Origin: Elusimicrobiota bacterium
GTDB taxonomy: Bacteria; Elusimicrobiota; Elusimicrobia; UBA1565; UBA9628
Reading direction: 5' to 3'
Length of the DNA stretch: 64,000 bases
NCBI GenBank assembly: GCA_016212855.1
Contig: JACRDP010000029.1
Location: forward strand, 224,827 to 288,826
The translations under genes and the position numbers were made by a program. Of this stretch, positions 9,007 through 17,065 are shown piece after piece (the first letter of the stretch is position 1; each line of letters opens with the position of its first letter). The notes beneath the pieces were generated by a model. It was given only the letters and a program-made list of their open reading frames with translations. It did not search any database and was not told where the DNA came from.

Positions 9007-10065
9007 ATGAGTTCCCGGCTCTCGCTCTTGGCCCTGGCCCTGACGATCCCGCTGCTGCCCGCGTGCGATGAACAGCGCAAAGCGGCGCCCGCCGGCTCCG
9101 GCGGCGCCGCCGCCCCTCGCGAGGAAGAGTCCGATCAGCCTCGGCAGCCCGTGAAGCAGCTGGTCGCGTACGCTTCCCCGACCGATTTCACCGGGGCGGC
9201 TGCGGAGGACGTCGCGAACGGAGCGAGCGCTTTCTTCGACGGCACGCGCATGCGAGACGCCGTCAACGGCGGCCCCACGGGCGCCTTGGGCGCGCCGCGC
9301 GGCAAGCGCATCGTTTACACGGCGGCCGAATCGGAACGACGCCGCGCCGGCGGAGTCGTGCCGCCCCTGCCCGACGACTACGATTACTCGCGCAGCGGCG
9401 CCACGCCAGGCTCGGCCAAGGGCGCGGGGGAGACCTTGCTCGGCTTCGCCCGCTTTCAGCTCGAGCAGAAATTTCCCAGCGTGGCTCCGATCATGAGCCG
9501 CCTGGGTTGGCACGCCGCCCCGCGCGTCGGCTCGAACCAGCGGCAGAATCCGTACCGCGTCACCGTCCATCACACCCAGGGCCGCCGCGCGATGAGCGAA
9601 AACGAGGCCGCCTCGGACGTGAAGGGAACCCAGCACTATCATATGGTCGGCCGCGCGCAGGAGGGCAAGGAGGCGTTCTCCGACATCGGCTATCATTTCC
9701 TGGTCGCCGGCGACGGACGCGTGATCGAGGGCCGTCACGCGGAGTACCTCGGCGCGCACGCGGGCGGGGCCAACGACGGCAACATCGGCATCGCGATGAT
9801 GGGCGACTTCAACAAGCTCAAGCCCACCGACGCGCAGATCGAGAGCCTGACGCGCCTGGTGACCTACCTGTCGCTCAAATATAAGAAGGACCCCGCGGCG
9901 AAGGGCTTCCTCGAGCCGCACATGCACTATACGAACACCGATTGCCCGGGCAAGAACATGATGGCTATCCTCGACGCCCTGCGCCGCGTCATCGACAAGG
10001 AGCACGACCAGATCGCCTCCGGGATCGGCGCCGACTTCATTCCGCTGGCCGTCATCGGCGCTTGA
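9007..10065 (+). CDS. Exported N-acetylmuramoyl-L-alanine amidase (amidase_2/PGRP fold) lipoprotein
   Basis: 352 residues. The N-terminus is a lipoprotein signal (lipobox LLPAC, Cys near residue 20), then a low-complexity linker of about 150 residues. The C-terminal half is an amidase_2/PGRP domain, with zinc ligands suggested by VHHTQG, the His in EPHMHY and the Cys in NTDCPG, plus the family segment GYHFLVAGDGRVIEGR. The enzyme should cut the bond between N-acetylmuramic acid and L-Ala in peptidoglycan fragments in the periplasm. No SD sequence precedes the ATG; instead TAAACT lies six bases upstream. The next gene encodes an exported dipeptidase, so the two may act together in murein peptide turnover. 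Confidence 0.85.
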   Translation: MSSRLSLLALALTIPLLPACDEQRKAAPAGSGGAAAPREEESDQPRQPVKQLVAYASPTDFTGAAAEDVANGASAFFDGTRMRDAVNGGPTGALGAPRGKRIVYTAAESERRRAGGVVPPLPDDYDYSRSGATPGSAKGAGETLLGFARFQLEQKFPSVAPIMSRLGWHAAPRVGSNQRQNPYRVTVHHTQGRRAMSENEAASDVKGTQHYHMVGRAQEGKEAFSDIGYHFLVAGDGRVIEGRHAEYLGAHAGGANDGNIGIAMMGDFNKLKPTDAQIESLTRLVTYLSLKYKKDPAAKGFLEPHMHYTNTDCPGKNMMAILDALRRVIDKEHDQIASGIGADFIPLAVIGA

Positions 10066-10094
10066 GGGCGGTCGTCGCAATCAAATAACTTAGG

Positions 10095-10100
10095 TACGAT
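10095..10100 (+). promoter_or_regulatory. -10 hexamer of leaderless type before 10107
   Basis: TACGAT, then six bases, then ATG at 10107. No Shine-Dalgarno sequence is present. Confidence 0.5.
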
Positions 10101-10106
10101 AGCGCC

Positions 10107-11135
10107 ATGCTCAAGGCGCTCTTGGCGGCGTGCCTCCTGTCCCCGGCGCCCGCGTTCGCTTCCGCGATCGATCTGCACCTGCATCTTCCCATGATCGAGA
10201 AGCAGGTGAACCTGAAGGACTTGGAGGCGGCCGACGTTCGCCTGATCGTCGCCGTCGCCTATGCTCCGCCGGTTCTGTCCCAGCTGCTGCGCGGCGGCTA
10301 CGCGAACGAGGTGCTGCGGCAGTTCGCGAAGATCCGGCGCTGGGCCGCCCGAGATCCGCGCGTCGTCATCGTCCGCACGCCCGACGAGGCTGAAGCCGTG
10401 CTGAAGTCGAAAGAGTGGCGCCTGGGCGTGATCCTCGCCGCCGAGGGCGCCGGGGGGGCGGACACGATCCCGCGCCTGGAGACGCTCTGGAACGCGGGCC
10501 TGCGGATGCTGACGATCGCGCACTTCAAGAGCACCTCGTGGGGCGGCGCCGCCGCGGTGCGCTACTGGCCGTGGGCCAGCTGCGTTCCCGGCGGGAAGGA
10601 CAACGGGCGGCGCAGCCCTCGCGGGCTGTCCGGCGAAGGGGAGAAGCTGGCGGATTGGGCCGTCGCGAAGGGGCTCATCCTCGACTTGACCCATGCGAGC
10701 GACAAGACCGCGTTCGACCTGGCGCGGCGCCATCCGGAGCTGCCGCTGCTGTTTTCGCACGAGGCCGCACGCGAGCTGACTCCCTGCGAACGGACGATTT
10801 CGCCGGAGCTGCTGCGCGAGGTCAAGCGCAGCCACGGCCTCGTGGGGCTTACTCTCGCGGCGAACTACGCGGGCGGTACCATGGAGTCCTTGAAGGCCCA
10901 CGCGGCCGCGCTCGCGCGGGACGCCGGCGCCGAGTCCGTGACGATCGGCTCGGATTTCAACGGCCTGATCGAGCCGATCGGAGGCGCGGAAGGGCCGTCA
11001 CGGTACGCGGCGGTCTTGAAAGAGATGCTATCGGCGGGGATTCCCGCCGATCGCAGCGCAGAAGCCTTCGTCGGTTATTGGAGGACGACCCGGGTGGTCC
11101 GTCCGGCGGAGAACGGCGGAACGAAGACGCGTTAG
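10107..11135 (+). CDS. Exported M19 family (renal-type) dipeptidase
   Basis: 342 residues with an N-terminal signal peptide ending near ASA (residue 20). The M19 metal-site motifs appear in order: DLHLH just after the signal, the bridging Glu in ILAAEGAGG, DLTHASD, LFSHEAARE, and the late Asp in IGSDFNG. The family consists of binuclear zinc dipeptidases that cleave dipeptides, including some with a C-terminal D-residue, and some members open lactones. The signal peptide places it in the periplasm or outside. With the amidase gene 41 bases upstream it could hydrolyse murein-derived dipeptides; the true substrate cannot be told from sequence. The end is slightly shorter than typical bacterial M19 proteins, but all core motifs are kept. 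Confidence 0.85.
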   Translation: MLKALLAACLLSPAPAFASAIDLHLHLPMIEKQVNLKDLEAADVRLIVAVAYAPPVLSQLLRGGYANEVLRQFAKIRRWAARDPRVVIVRTPDEAEAVLKSKEWRLGVILAAEGAGGADTIPRLETLWNAGLRMLTIAHFKSTSWGGAAAVRYWPWASCVPGGKDNGRRSPRGLSGEGEKLADWAVAKGLILDLTHASDKTAFDLARRHPELPLLFSHEAARELTPCERTISPELLREVKRSHGLVGLTLAANYAGGTMESLKAHAAALARDAGAESVTIGSDFNGLIEPIGGAEGPSRYAAVLKEMLSAGIPADRSAEAFVGYWRTTRVVRPAENGGTKTR

Positions 11136-11310
11136 CGGCTCCTTCGTTTTTAGAAAATTAGTTATTATTTTTTCAGCACTATTTGCTGTCGGCGCCGGCA
11201 GTGAATAGCATTGAAAAATGCGGCGTAATTTTTCGCGACGCGCGGGAAATTTCCCGGCTAGCCACGAGCGACCGGAGACAGCCGCAACGACAGAGGATCG
11301 TCCTCAGCGG
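11136..11310. other. Convergent intergenic region with A+T-rich stretch and hairpin
   Basis: Between the dipeptidase gene and the oppositely oriented gene at 11311. It contains an A+T-rich block (11148-11175) and a dyad CTATTTGCTGTCGGC / GCCGGCAGTGAATAG around 11183-11212, which pairs throughout in RNA if G-U pairs are allowed. It could serve as a transcription stop for either side, but no clear U-tract follows the stem. Confidence 0.4.
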
Positions 11311-12102
11311 CTAGTGCCGCTCGTAGTAAAACCCGACGTCCTTCGCGTCGTCGGGGTTGATGACGAGGAGCTCGTCGGTCGTGAAGAACGGCTTCCAGTT
11401 CACGATGTCGACGAACACGGCGATGCGCGGCAGGATCTTGTCCGCGCCCTGAGCGATCGGGCCCTTCGCCTTGAAGGTGAAGATCTTCGGCGCGGACTCG
11501 ATCATGTCGAACTTGCCGGTGATGTCGGCCTGGAAAAAGTCGGCGACCTTGTCCGCGGAGAGGCGGGTGTTGATCCGCTTGTGCAGGTAGTCGCCGCCGG
11601 TGGCGTCGTGAGAGCCGAAGTAGGCGCCGGGCACGTAGTCTTCCCACGTCGAGGAGACCTTGCCCTCCCAGTTGATCTCCTCGTCGGCCTGGCCGTTCTC
11701 TTTGCGGATGAGCACGGCGCCGGCGAGGGAGCCTTTTTCGGTCAAGGTCAGCTCGCTGACGGCCTTGCTCGCGTCCACCTCGATGCCGCCGGCCGCGGCG
11801 ACCTTGACGGGCTTGAGCGAGAAGCGCAGCTTGTCGATCTGTCCGATGCGGAACAGGTACAGGCGCGGCACCCAGTTGCAGACGCGCAGGCGCTCCGGCA
11901 GGAGCGGGACCGGCAGGCGCGTGTACTCGGCGAGGATCGCGTAGCCGGACGTCGGGTTGTCCTTGTCGGCCTTGATGATCAGGGCCATGACGTCCTGCTT
12001 CCTGATCTGGGTGGAGCCCCACGAGCCCTCGGGGATCGGGCCGGCCACGGCGGCCGCGGCGAGGACGGAGACGAGAACGAGCGAGTGAACGAGGTTCTTC
12101 AT
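11311..12102 (-). CDS. Secreted protein of unknown function, partner of the alpha-dioxygenase fusion
   Basis: 263 residues with a cleavable signal peptide (hydrophobic segment, cut near AAVAGPIPEG). The mature part is predicted to be rich in beta strands, with no recognised catalytic motif and few Cys. The gene starts seven bases after the stop of the large dioxygenase fusion gene and has its own SD (AGGAG, five bases before the ATG), so it is the second gene of that operon. A role linked to the fusion protein, for example binding or moving its lipid substrate or product, is inference from position only. Confidence 0.65.
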   Translation of the reverse strand: MKNLVHSLVLVSVLAAAAVAGPIPEGSWGSTQIRKQDVMALIIKADKDNPTSGYAILAEYTRLPVPLLPERLRVCNWVPRLYLFRIGQIDKLRFSLKPVKVAAAGGIEVDASKAVSELTLTEKGSLAGAVLIRKENGQADEEINWEGKVSSTWEDYVPGAYFGSHDATGGDYLHKRINTRLSADKVADFFQADITGKFDMIESAPKIFTFKAKGPIAQGADKILPRIAVFVDIVNWKPFFTTDELLVINPDDAKDVGFYYERH

Positions 12103-12109
12103 ATAGCTC

Positions 12110-15100
12110 CTAGAATCCGAACAGGCCCTTGGCCACGAGCCAGGGGATGAGGATGTACAGGGTCACGTCGCGGACGAGATAGTACGAGACGACGGCCGCG
12201 ATCGCGATCCAGCCCAAGCGCCACACGGTCGAGAAGAAGGTTCCGGCCGCGCGGACGTCGGTCATGACCCGCGCGGGCGTGTACGGCAGGACGAGGCTGC
12301 CCGCGAGCGTGCGGACGGCTCCGCCCAGCTTCTTCAGGTCGGACTTCGCCTTCTCTTTCAGAGTCGGCTTGCCGCCGGGGTTCGCCGCGCGGAGGTCCGG
12401 GTGGACCCCGTCGAGCGCGCGCTCGGCCATGATGTCGGCCTGGGCCGAGCCCTGGTAGAACCGGAGCAGCATGTCGCGGCTGATCGCGGGAACGAGGGCC
12501 TTATCCTCGTTGGCCACGCGGTCGGCGTACAACTGCAGCAGCTGATCCGTGCGCTTCTTCACCGCGAGTCCGCCGAGGAAGCGGTAGAACGGGCCGCCGA
12601 TGCCTTCCTGCTTGGCGCGCCAGCGGTTGCCCTCGCGCAGGCGCGAGAAGTCGTAGGCGGTCATGTAGTCGCGGCCGGGCGCGTAGGTGGAGAACATCTT
12701 GTCGAACTCCTCCATGTCCACGTCGCCGGGCTTGATGCCCTTTTCGTTGCCTTCCGCCGCGTAGATGCGCGTGGTGGAGGGTCCCTGCGCCTTGACCATG
12801 TTCGGAACGTAGATCGCCAGCGGGTTGAAGAGGATGCCGGCGTTCCAGCGGGCCTTGAGGCCCAGGCCGCGCTGAGTGCGGTGTCCGAAGACGATGTGCG
12901 AGATCAGAGCGGTCTTGAACGCGCTGATCTTGCCCAGGCCGTGCTCGTTGAGCGCGCGATAGCTGCGCCAGACGGTCGCCACATTGGAGCCCGGCTGCAC
13001 GAGGAACGAATAGCGCTTCTCGATCGCGCTGTCGCCGGGAACGTCGGCGGCCTTCGTGATCTGAGCCTCGTAGCCCTCGCGCAGACGGTTCTGCAGGGCG
13101 ATCTTGAGGATTTGCATGTCGTTCTCATACACGTCCGTCGCCTTCATGACGGAGCGCGCCGAGAGCGCCGTGAGGCCCGCGAGGACCGCCACGACCGGGT
13201 TCGTCCCGATCAGGGTCCAGGCGGCGAACAGGCCGCCGTACAGCGCGACCCGCGCGCCGAGCCTGCCGAGAACCGCGGCGACGCGCGCCGTCTTTTCGCC
13301 CTGGAACAACGTCGGGAACATCGAATGGCGGCGGTCCGTATAGGCGCTCTGCCACGTCTTCTGCATGTAGCGCCACGCGAGCATGCGCTTGTAGTAGAGG
13401 AGAACCGGCAGGCCCAGCGCGAGCATCGCGACGGGCACGACGGTGAAGGCGGAAACGGCTACGCCGAGCCACGCCGAGAAGGCGGTGAACGTGCCGATCG
13501 CGAGCAGCCGCATCGTCTTCTTAAGAATCTTGCTTGAGTTCTCGTTGGCCTTGTCGAGCAGGCGCACCGGGAACGTCTCGGTGTCCTGCCACGGGGCGAA
13601 CCAGCGCGTGACGCCTTCCATCGAAGCGATGACGGCGGGGCCGTTGGGCAGGCCCTTCATCGCGCGGGCGATCACGCCGCCCATGCCGCCGCTGTGCCAC
13701 GCCCACTCCATGCCTTCGTAGGTGTAGTCCTTGTGCGTGTAGAACTCGGTCAGATGGCGGTTGCTCTTCACGCGCCGGGGCGCGTTGAGCACGAACTGGT
13801 AGAACTGGGTGAAGCCCAGCGCGAAGCCCGCGGGCTTGGGCTCGGCCAGGATGCCGATGCCCGGGGGCACGGCCTCGATGTCGCCCTCGAACGTGCGCTC
13901 GAGCTCCTTGGCGAGCTCGGCGTCGCCGCCGGTCAGCTCGAGGAAGCTTTTCACGGGCGGCTCGCCGAGCGAGCGGCGGAACTCGTTGTAGGAGCCCGTG
14001 CCGTCGGTCATCTCGCGGAAGATGTCGAGCATCGCGAGGTCGGTGAGCTGGCCGTTCTGCTGGTTCTTGAACTGGGTCAGCGCCGTGGGGAAATTATGGA
14101 GCTTGAGCGCGCCGGCCGACTTCTTGACGAAGGAGTAGGCGAGCACGTCGTAGCCGTATTTCTCCACGATCGGGCGCGTGTTCTGGTGGACGAAGTCGAT
14201 CAGCTCGGCGCGGCCGAGCATGCGGTCGGTGCCGGGCTCGATGAACTCGTGCTGGTCGAGGATCAACTCGTGCAGGCGGTACACCATGCGGAAGTGCTTG
14301 GGCACCTGGAACGGGCCGTCGTGGTGCTCCCACTTCGAGCCGGGCATGCCCCAGATCACGTCGTTGTTGGAGACCGGCTTGATGAGCTTGGCGAACCACG
14401 GGTGGCGGTAGGACATGCGCATCAGCCAGGCCTTGATCTTCGGGCCGAAGAGGCCGTAGAACTCGGCGTGCATGCCTTCTTGAAGAGTAGGATGCTGAAG
14501 GAGGTCCTCGGTCCACTCCGTCGTGTGGATCTGGTTGATGCTCGCGACGTTGATCTTGCGGGCGTAGTCGAAGAGCGCCGCGTCGTCCCAGCCCGGGTTG
14601 AACTTCCGGATATGGTCGACGATGTTGTTGTGGTTCACGACGAACGCCCAGTGCAGGAAGGAGAGCAGGGGGTTGTAGTTGTTCGTGAAGCCGGAGAGGT
14701 CGATGCCGGGCTTGGCCGGGTTGGCGGGCAGGCGGCCGTTCTCGTCGACGAGCATCTTGCCGTCGGTCCAGGTGCGCAGCGGCTTCTGCTCCTCTTCGTT
14801 CGTGCCGTAGATCTGGGCCTGGATCCAGGCCTGGGTCCGCTCGTTCATGATCGTCGGTCGGCCGTTATCGGTCACACGGGTCGGGTCTTTGCTGGTGCGG
14901 TCGACGACCATCTCCTTCTCTTTCCAGCCTTCCTTGGCGGGCATCTCGACCTTGTGAGGATTCTCGGTGATCGGGTCGCGCTTCGTGTTGCCGCCGAAGT
15001 TGTGGAACTGGAACTGGATCCAGCCGCCGGCGAGGTCGTTGAGGATGAGCGCGGGCTGGAAGATCGTCTTGCCGCCGATCTCGAGACGGTGTTTGAGCTT

Positions 15101-16048
15101 GCCGATCTCGCGCGCCTTGAGCATCAGGTTCTCGGCGTCGGGGCGGACCTTCTTGGGAGGGATGTTGGAGCCGTCGCGCGTGTTCTCGGCGCCCATGCGC
15201 GGGTTCTCTTTGTCGGAAACCCACGAGCCGTCGGCGGTGTAGCCGCGCTTGGCCTGCAGGGGCTCCTCGCCCTTGGGCTTCACGTCGTTGGAGGCGTAGT
15301 CGTTGGGATCGGTGAGGGTGTCGGAGCGGACGAAGCGGATCTTGGCGATCAGGTAGGCGAGGCCGAGCTTGGTGGGCCACTTATCCCACGACACGCGGCG
15401 GTTCGGGTCCTTCGCGAACTTCAGGTTGGCCCACTGCAGGATGTTGTAGAAGGCGTTCCAGTAAACGTACTTGGCCGGGCCGACGCCGACGCGCGAGGAG
15501 CGCGGCGCGAACAGCTCGGGGTTGGTCTCGGGGCCGACGGGTCCGGCCTTGGCGGCGGGGGCCAGGGGGGCCGCGCCTTCACCGGCCGCGCCGGGGACCG
15601 CGTCGTCGGACTTCGCGGCGGCGGAGCCGCTATAAAAGGAATCGAGCGCGGGAGCGGCCGCGGCGGCGTCTTTCTTGTCTCCGTTCAGGCTGGCGCCGAG
15701 GGCGACGGCGGCCGCGAGCGGCGTCGCGGGCTTCGCGGCGATCGCGGCGGCGGGCGAGACGCTGGCGGTGGGAGCGACCAGCGCGACGGGAGCAGCGAGA
15801 GCGGGCGCGGGCGTCATGCTGAGACCGGAAAGCGAGGGGGCGATCAGACCGGCGCCGGACAAGGAGGGCGCCGAGATCGGGGCGAAGCCGCCGCCGAGCT
15901 GTGGGATGACGGCCGGGCCCGTGACGGGCGCCACGCCGGCGCGGGCGTTGATCGCCTGCGCGAACGACTGCAGCGGCGCGCAGACGCAGAGAATGGAGGA
16001 GAGGAGAGCGGCGACGGCCTTGCGCGGAGCGAAGGGGGTCTTGGTCAT
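12110..16048 (-). CDS. Alpha-dioxygenase-type heme peroxidase fused to membrane segments and a caleosin-like domain
   Basis: 1312 residues. Residues 1-30 are a signal-like hydrophobic segment; 31-180 are Ala/Pro-rich. Residues about 195-830 match plant fatty acid alpha-dioxygenase in order: WIQFQFHNF (distal His349 with Gln345), IHTTEWTEDLL (His508, equivalent to the carboxylate-binding His), VYRLHELILD (Tyr590 radical site and proximal His593), the EFRRSL segment near 690, and RRVKSNR..TYEGMEW near 757-782. Alpha-dioxygenases add O2 to C2 of fatty acids, giving 2-hydroperoxides. Hydrophobic segments follow at about 847-885 and 932-965. Residues about 1005-1205 follow the caleosin pattern: the NPLAIYVPNMVKA segment, a YAAEG turn, FDKMFSTYA, REGNRW and LLRFYQGS. 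However, the EF-hand acidic residues and the two conserved His of caleosins are replaced. Two C-terminal membrane helices end the chain. TAAGAT lies six bases before the ATG. Confidence 0.85.
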   Translation of the reverse strand: MTKTPFAPRKAVAALLSSILCVCAPLQSFAQAINARAGVAPVTGPAVIPQLGGGFAPISAPSLSGAGLIAPSLSGLSMTPAPALAAPVALVAPTASVSPAAAIAAKPATPLAAAVALGASLNGDKKDAAAAAPALDSFYSGSAAAKSDDAVPGAAGEGAAPLAPAAKAGPVGPETNPELFAPRSSRVGVGPAKYVYWNAFYNILQWANLKFAKDPNRRVSWDKWPTKLGLAYLIAKIRFVRSDTLTDPNDYASNDVKPKGEEPLQAKRGYTADGSWVSDKENPRMGAENTRDGSNIPPKKVRPDAENLMLKAREIGKLKHRLEIGGKTIFQPALILNDLAGGWIQFQFHNFGGNTKRDPITENPHKVEMPAKEGWKEKEMVVDRTSKDPTRVTDNGRPTIMNERTQAWIQAQIYGTNEEEQKPLRTWTDGKMLVDENGRLPANPAKPGIDLSGFTNNYNPLLSFLHWAFVVNHNNIVDHIRKFNPGWDDAALFDYARKINVASINQIHTTEWTEDLLQHPTLQEGMHAEFYGLFGPKIKAWLMRMSYRHPWFAKLIKPVSNNDVIWGMPGSKWEHHDGPFQVPKHFRMVYRLHELILDQHEFIEPGTDRMLGRAELIDFVHQNTRPIVEKYGYDVLAYSFVKKSAGALKLHNFPTALTQFKNQQNGQLTDLAMLDIFREMTDGTGSYNEFRRSLGEPPVKSFLELTGGDAELAKELERTFEGDIEAVPPGIGILAEPKPAGFALGFTQFYQFVLNAPRRVKSNRHLTEFYTHKDYTYEGMEWAWHSGGMGGVIARAMKGLPNGPAVIASMEGVTRWFAPWQDTETFPVRLLDKANENSSKILKKTMRLLAIGTFTAFSAWLGVAVSAFTVVPVAMLALGLPVLLYYKRMLAWRYMQKTWQSAYTDRRHSMFPTLFQGEKTARVAAVLGRLGARVALYGGLFAAWTLIGTNPVVAVLAGLTALSARSVMKATDVYENDMQILKIALQNRLREGYEAQITKAADVPGDSAIEKRYSFLVQPGSNVATVWRSYRALNEHGLGKISAFKTALISHIVFGHRTQRGLGLKARWNAGILFNPLAIYVPNMVKAQGPSTTRIYAAEGNEKGIKPGDVDMEEFDKMFSTYAPGRDYMTAYDFSRLREGNRWRAKQEGIGGPFYRFLGGLAVKKRTDQLLQLYADRVANEDKALVPAISRDMLLRFYQGSAQADIMAERALDGVHPDLRAANPGGKPTLKEKAKSDLKKLGGAVRTLAGSLVLPYTPARVMTDVRAAGTFFSTVWRLGWIAIAAVVSYYLVRDVTLYILIPWLVAKGLFGF
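12434..13036 (-). other. Caleosin-like domain coding segment (within 12110-16048)
   Basis: Codes for residues about 1005-1205 of the fusion. The line-up with the caleosin family is by eye: KRYSFLVQPGSNVATVWRSY sits where caleosins have the His-bearing helix and first EF-hand; VPNMVKAQGPSTTRIYAAEG sits where they have the second His and the Gly-Ser-Asp-Ser segment; FDKMFSTYA and LREGNR match well. The heme-ligand His positions read Arg and Gln here, and the calcium loop lacks Asp. Peroxygenase activity is therefore doubtful. Confidence 0.6.
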
Positions 16049-16054
16049 GGAGCG

Positions 16055-16060
16055 ATCTTA
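16055..16060 (-). promoter_or_regulatory. -10 hexamer of leaderless type before the fusion gene
   Basis: TAAGAT read on the minus strand, six bases before the ATG at 16048. No SD is visible. Confidence 0.5.
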
Positions 16061-16127
16061 CCAAGCTGCGTGAAAATCCCTCTGAAGCGGAAGGCCTAGG
16101 GAAGATTTGGAATACGGCCCAGAAGAA

Positions 16128-17039
16128 TTAGGCCTTATTGCGGGTCAGGATGGACGCGACGATCGCCGCGATCAGGGTGCCGCCGATGACGGCGAGCGAG
16201 GCGCCCGTCGAAACGTGGTAGAAGTCCTTGATGATCATCTTAACCCCGACGAATACGAGCACCGCGGAAACGCCGTGCTTGAGGTATTTGAACTCCGTCA
16301 TCGAGCCCGCGAGCAGGAAGTAGGTCGAGCGCAAGCCCATGACCGCGAAAATGTTGGACGTGTAGACGACGAACAGGTCCGAGCTGACGCCGAGCGCCGC
16401 GGGGATCGAGTCCACGGCGAAGATCAGGTCGGTGGCCTCGATGACGACGAGCGCGGCGAACAGCGGCGTCGCGTGCAGGACGCCGTCGAGCCGCGTGAAG
16501 AAGCGGTGGCCGTGCAGTCCCGTGGTCACGGGCAGGAACTTATGCAGGAGCCGCAGCGCGGGGTTTTTCCCCGGCTCCATCTGCTCGTCGCCGGCGAACA
16601 TCATCTTGCCGCCGGTGAACACGAGGATCGCGCCGAACACGTAGAACATCAGGTGCGACGCCTCGAGCAACGACAGGCCCGCGAAGATGAAGATGAAGCG
16701 CATCGCGATCGCGCCCAAAATGCCCCAGTGCAGCACGCGCGGCTGGTTTTCGGCGTCGATGTTGAAGAACGCGAAGATGAGGATGAAGACGAAGAGATTG
16801 TCGACGGATAACGATTGCTCCAAAATGTAGGCCGAGACGAACTGGAAGGCCTTGTCGTGGCCGTAGACGAAGTAAACCGCGAGGGCGAAGATTCCGGCCA
16901 GCGCCCACCACACGGCGACCATCCGCGCGGCCTGGGGCACGGTCATGACGTGCGCCTTCTTCTGAAGGATGCCGAGATCGAACACCATCATGACGGTTAT
17001 GACGAGGACGAAGCCGGCCCACAACCAGGTGACTGCCAT
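16128..17039 (-). CDS. TerC/Alx family integral membrane protein
   Basis: 303 residues with about eight hydrophobic segments and the conserved acidic membrane motifs of the TerC family: QSLSVDNLFVF near residue 85 and ATDLIFAVDSIPA near residue 200. Family members export manganese or support metalation of secreted proteins. A yybP-ykoY manganese riboswitch often precedes such genes, but only 26 bases separate this start from the divergent RNase H gene, so none fits here. TAGAAT lies nine bases before the start and overlaps the TACCAT element of the divergent gene, so the two promoters interlock. Confidence 0.88.
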   Translation of the reverse strand: MAVTWLWAGFVLVITVMMVFDLGILQKKAHVMTVPQAARMVAVWWALAGIFALAVYFVYGHDKAFQFVSAYILEQSLSVDNLFVFILIFAFFNIDAENQPRVLHWGILGAIAMRFIFIFAGLSLLEASHLMFYVFGAILVFTGGKMMFAGDEQMEPGKNPALRLLHKFLPVTTGLHGHRFFTRLDGVLHATPLFAALVVIEATDLIFAVDSIPAALGVSSDLFVVYTSNIFAVMGLRSTYFLLAGSMTEFKYLKHGVSAVLVFVGVKMIIKDFYHVSTGASLAVIGGTLIAAIVASILTRNKA

Positions 17040-17065
17040 AGGACGGAAATTCTACCATTAACGCG

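Noticed and set aside
12110..16048. Cyclooxygenase (prostaglandin synthase) identity for the heme peroxidase part
   Set aside because: Tyr and His spacing is shared, but the IHTTEWT, EFRR and TYEGMEW segments match fatty acid alpha-dioxygenase more closely, and the EGF-like and COX membrane-binding parts are absent.
12401..16099. Long plus-strand frames opposite the dioxygenase fusion (378 and 801 residues)
   Set aside because: Antisense shadows rich in Gly, Arg, Val and Leu without domain features; the minus-strand frame has a signal-like N-terminus and catalytic motifs.
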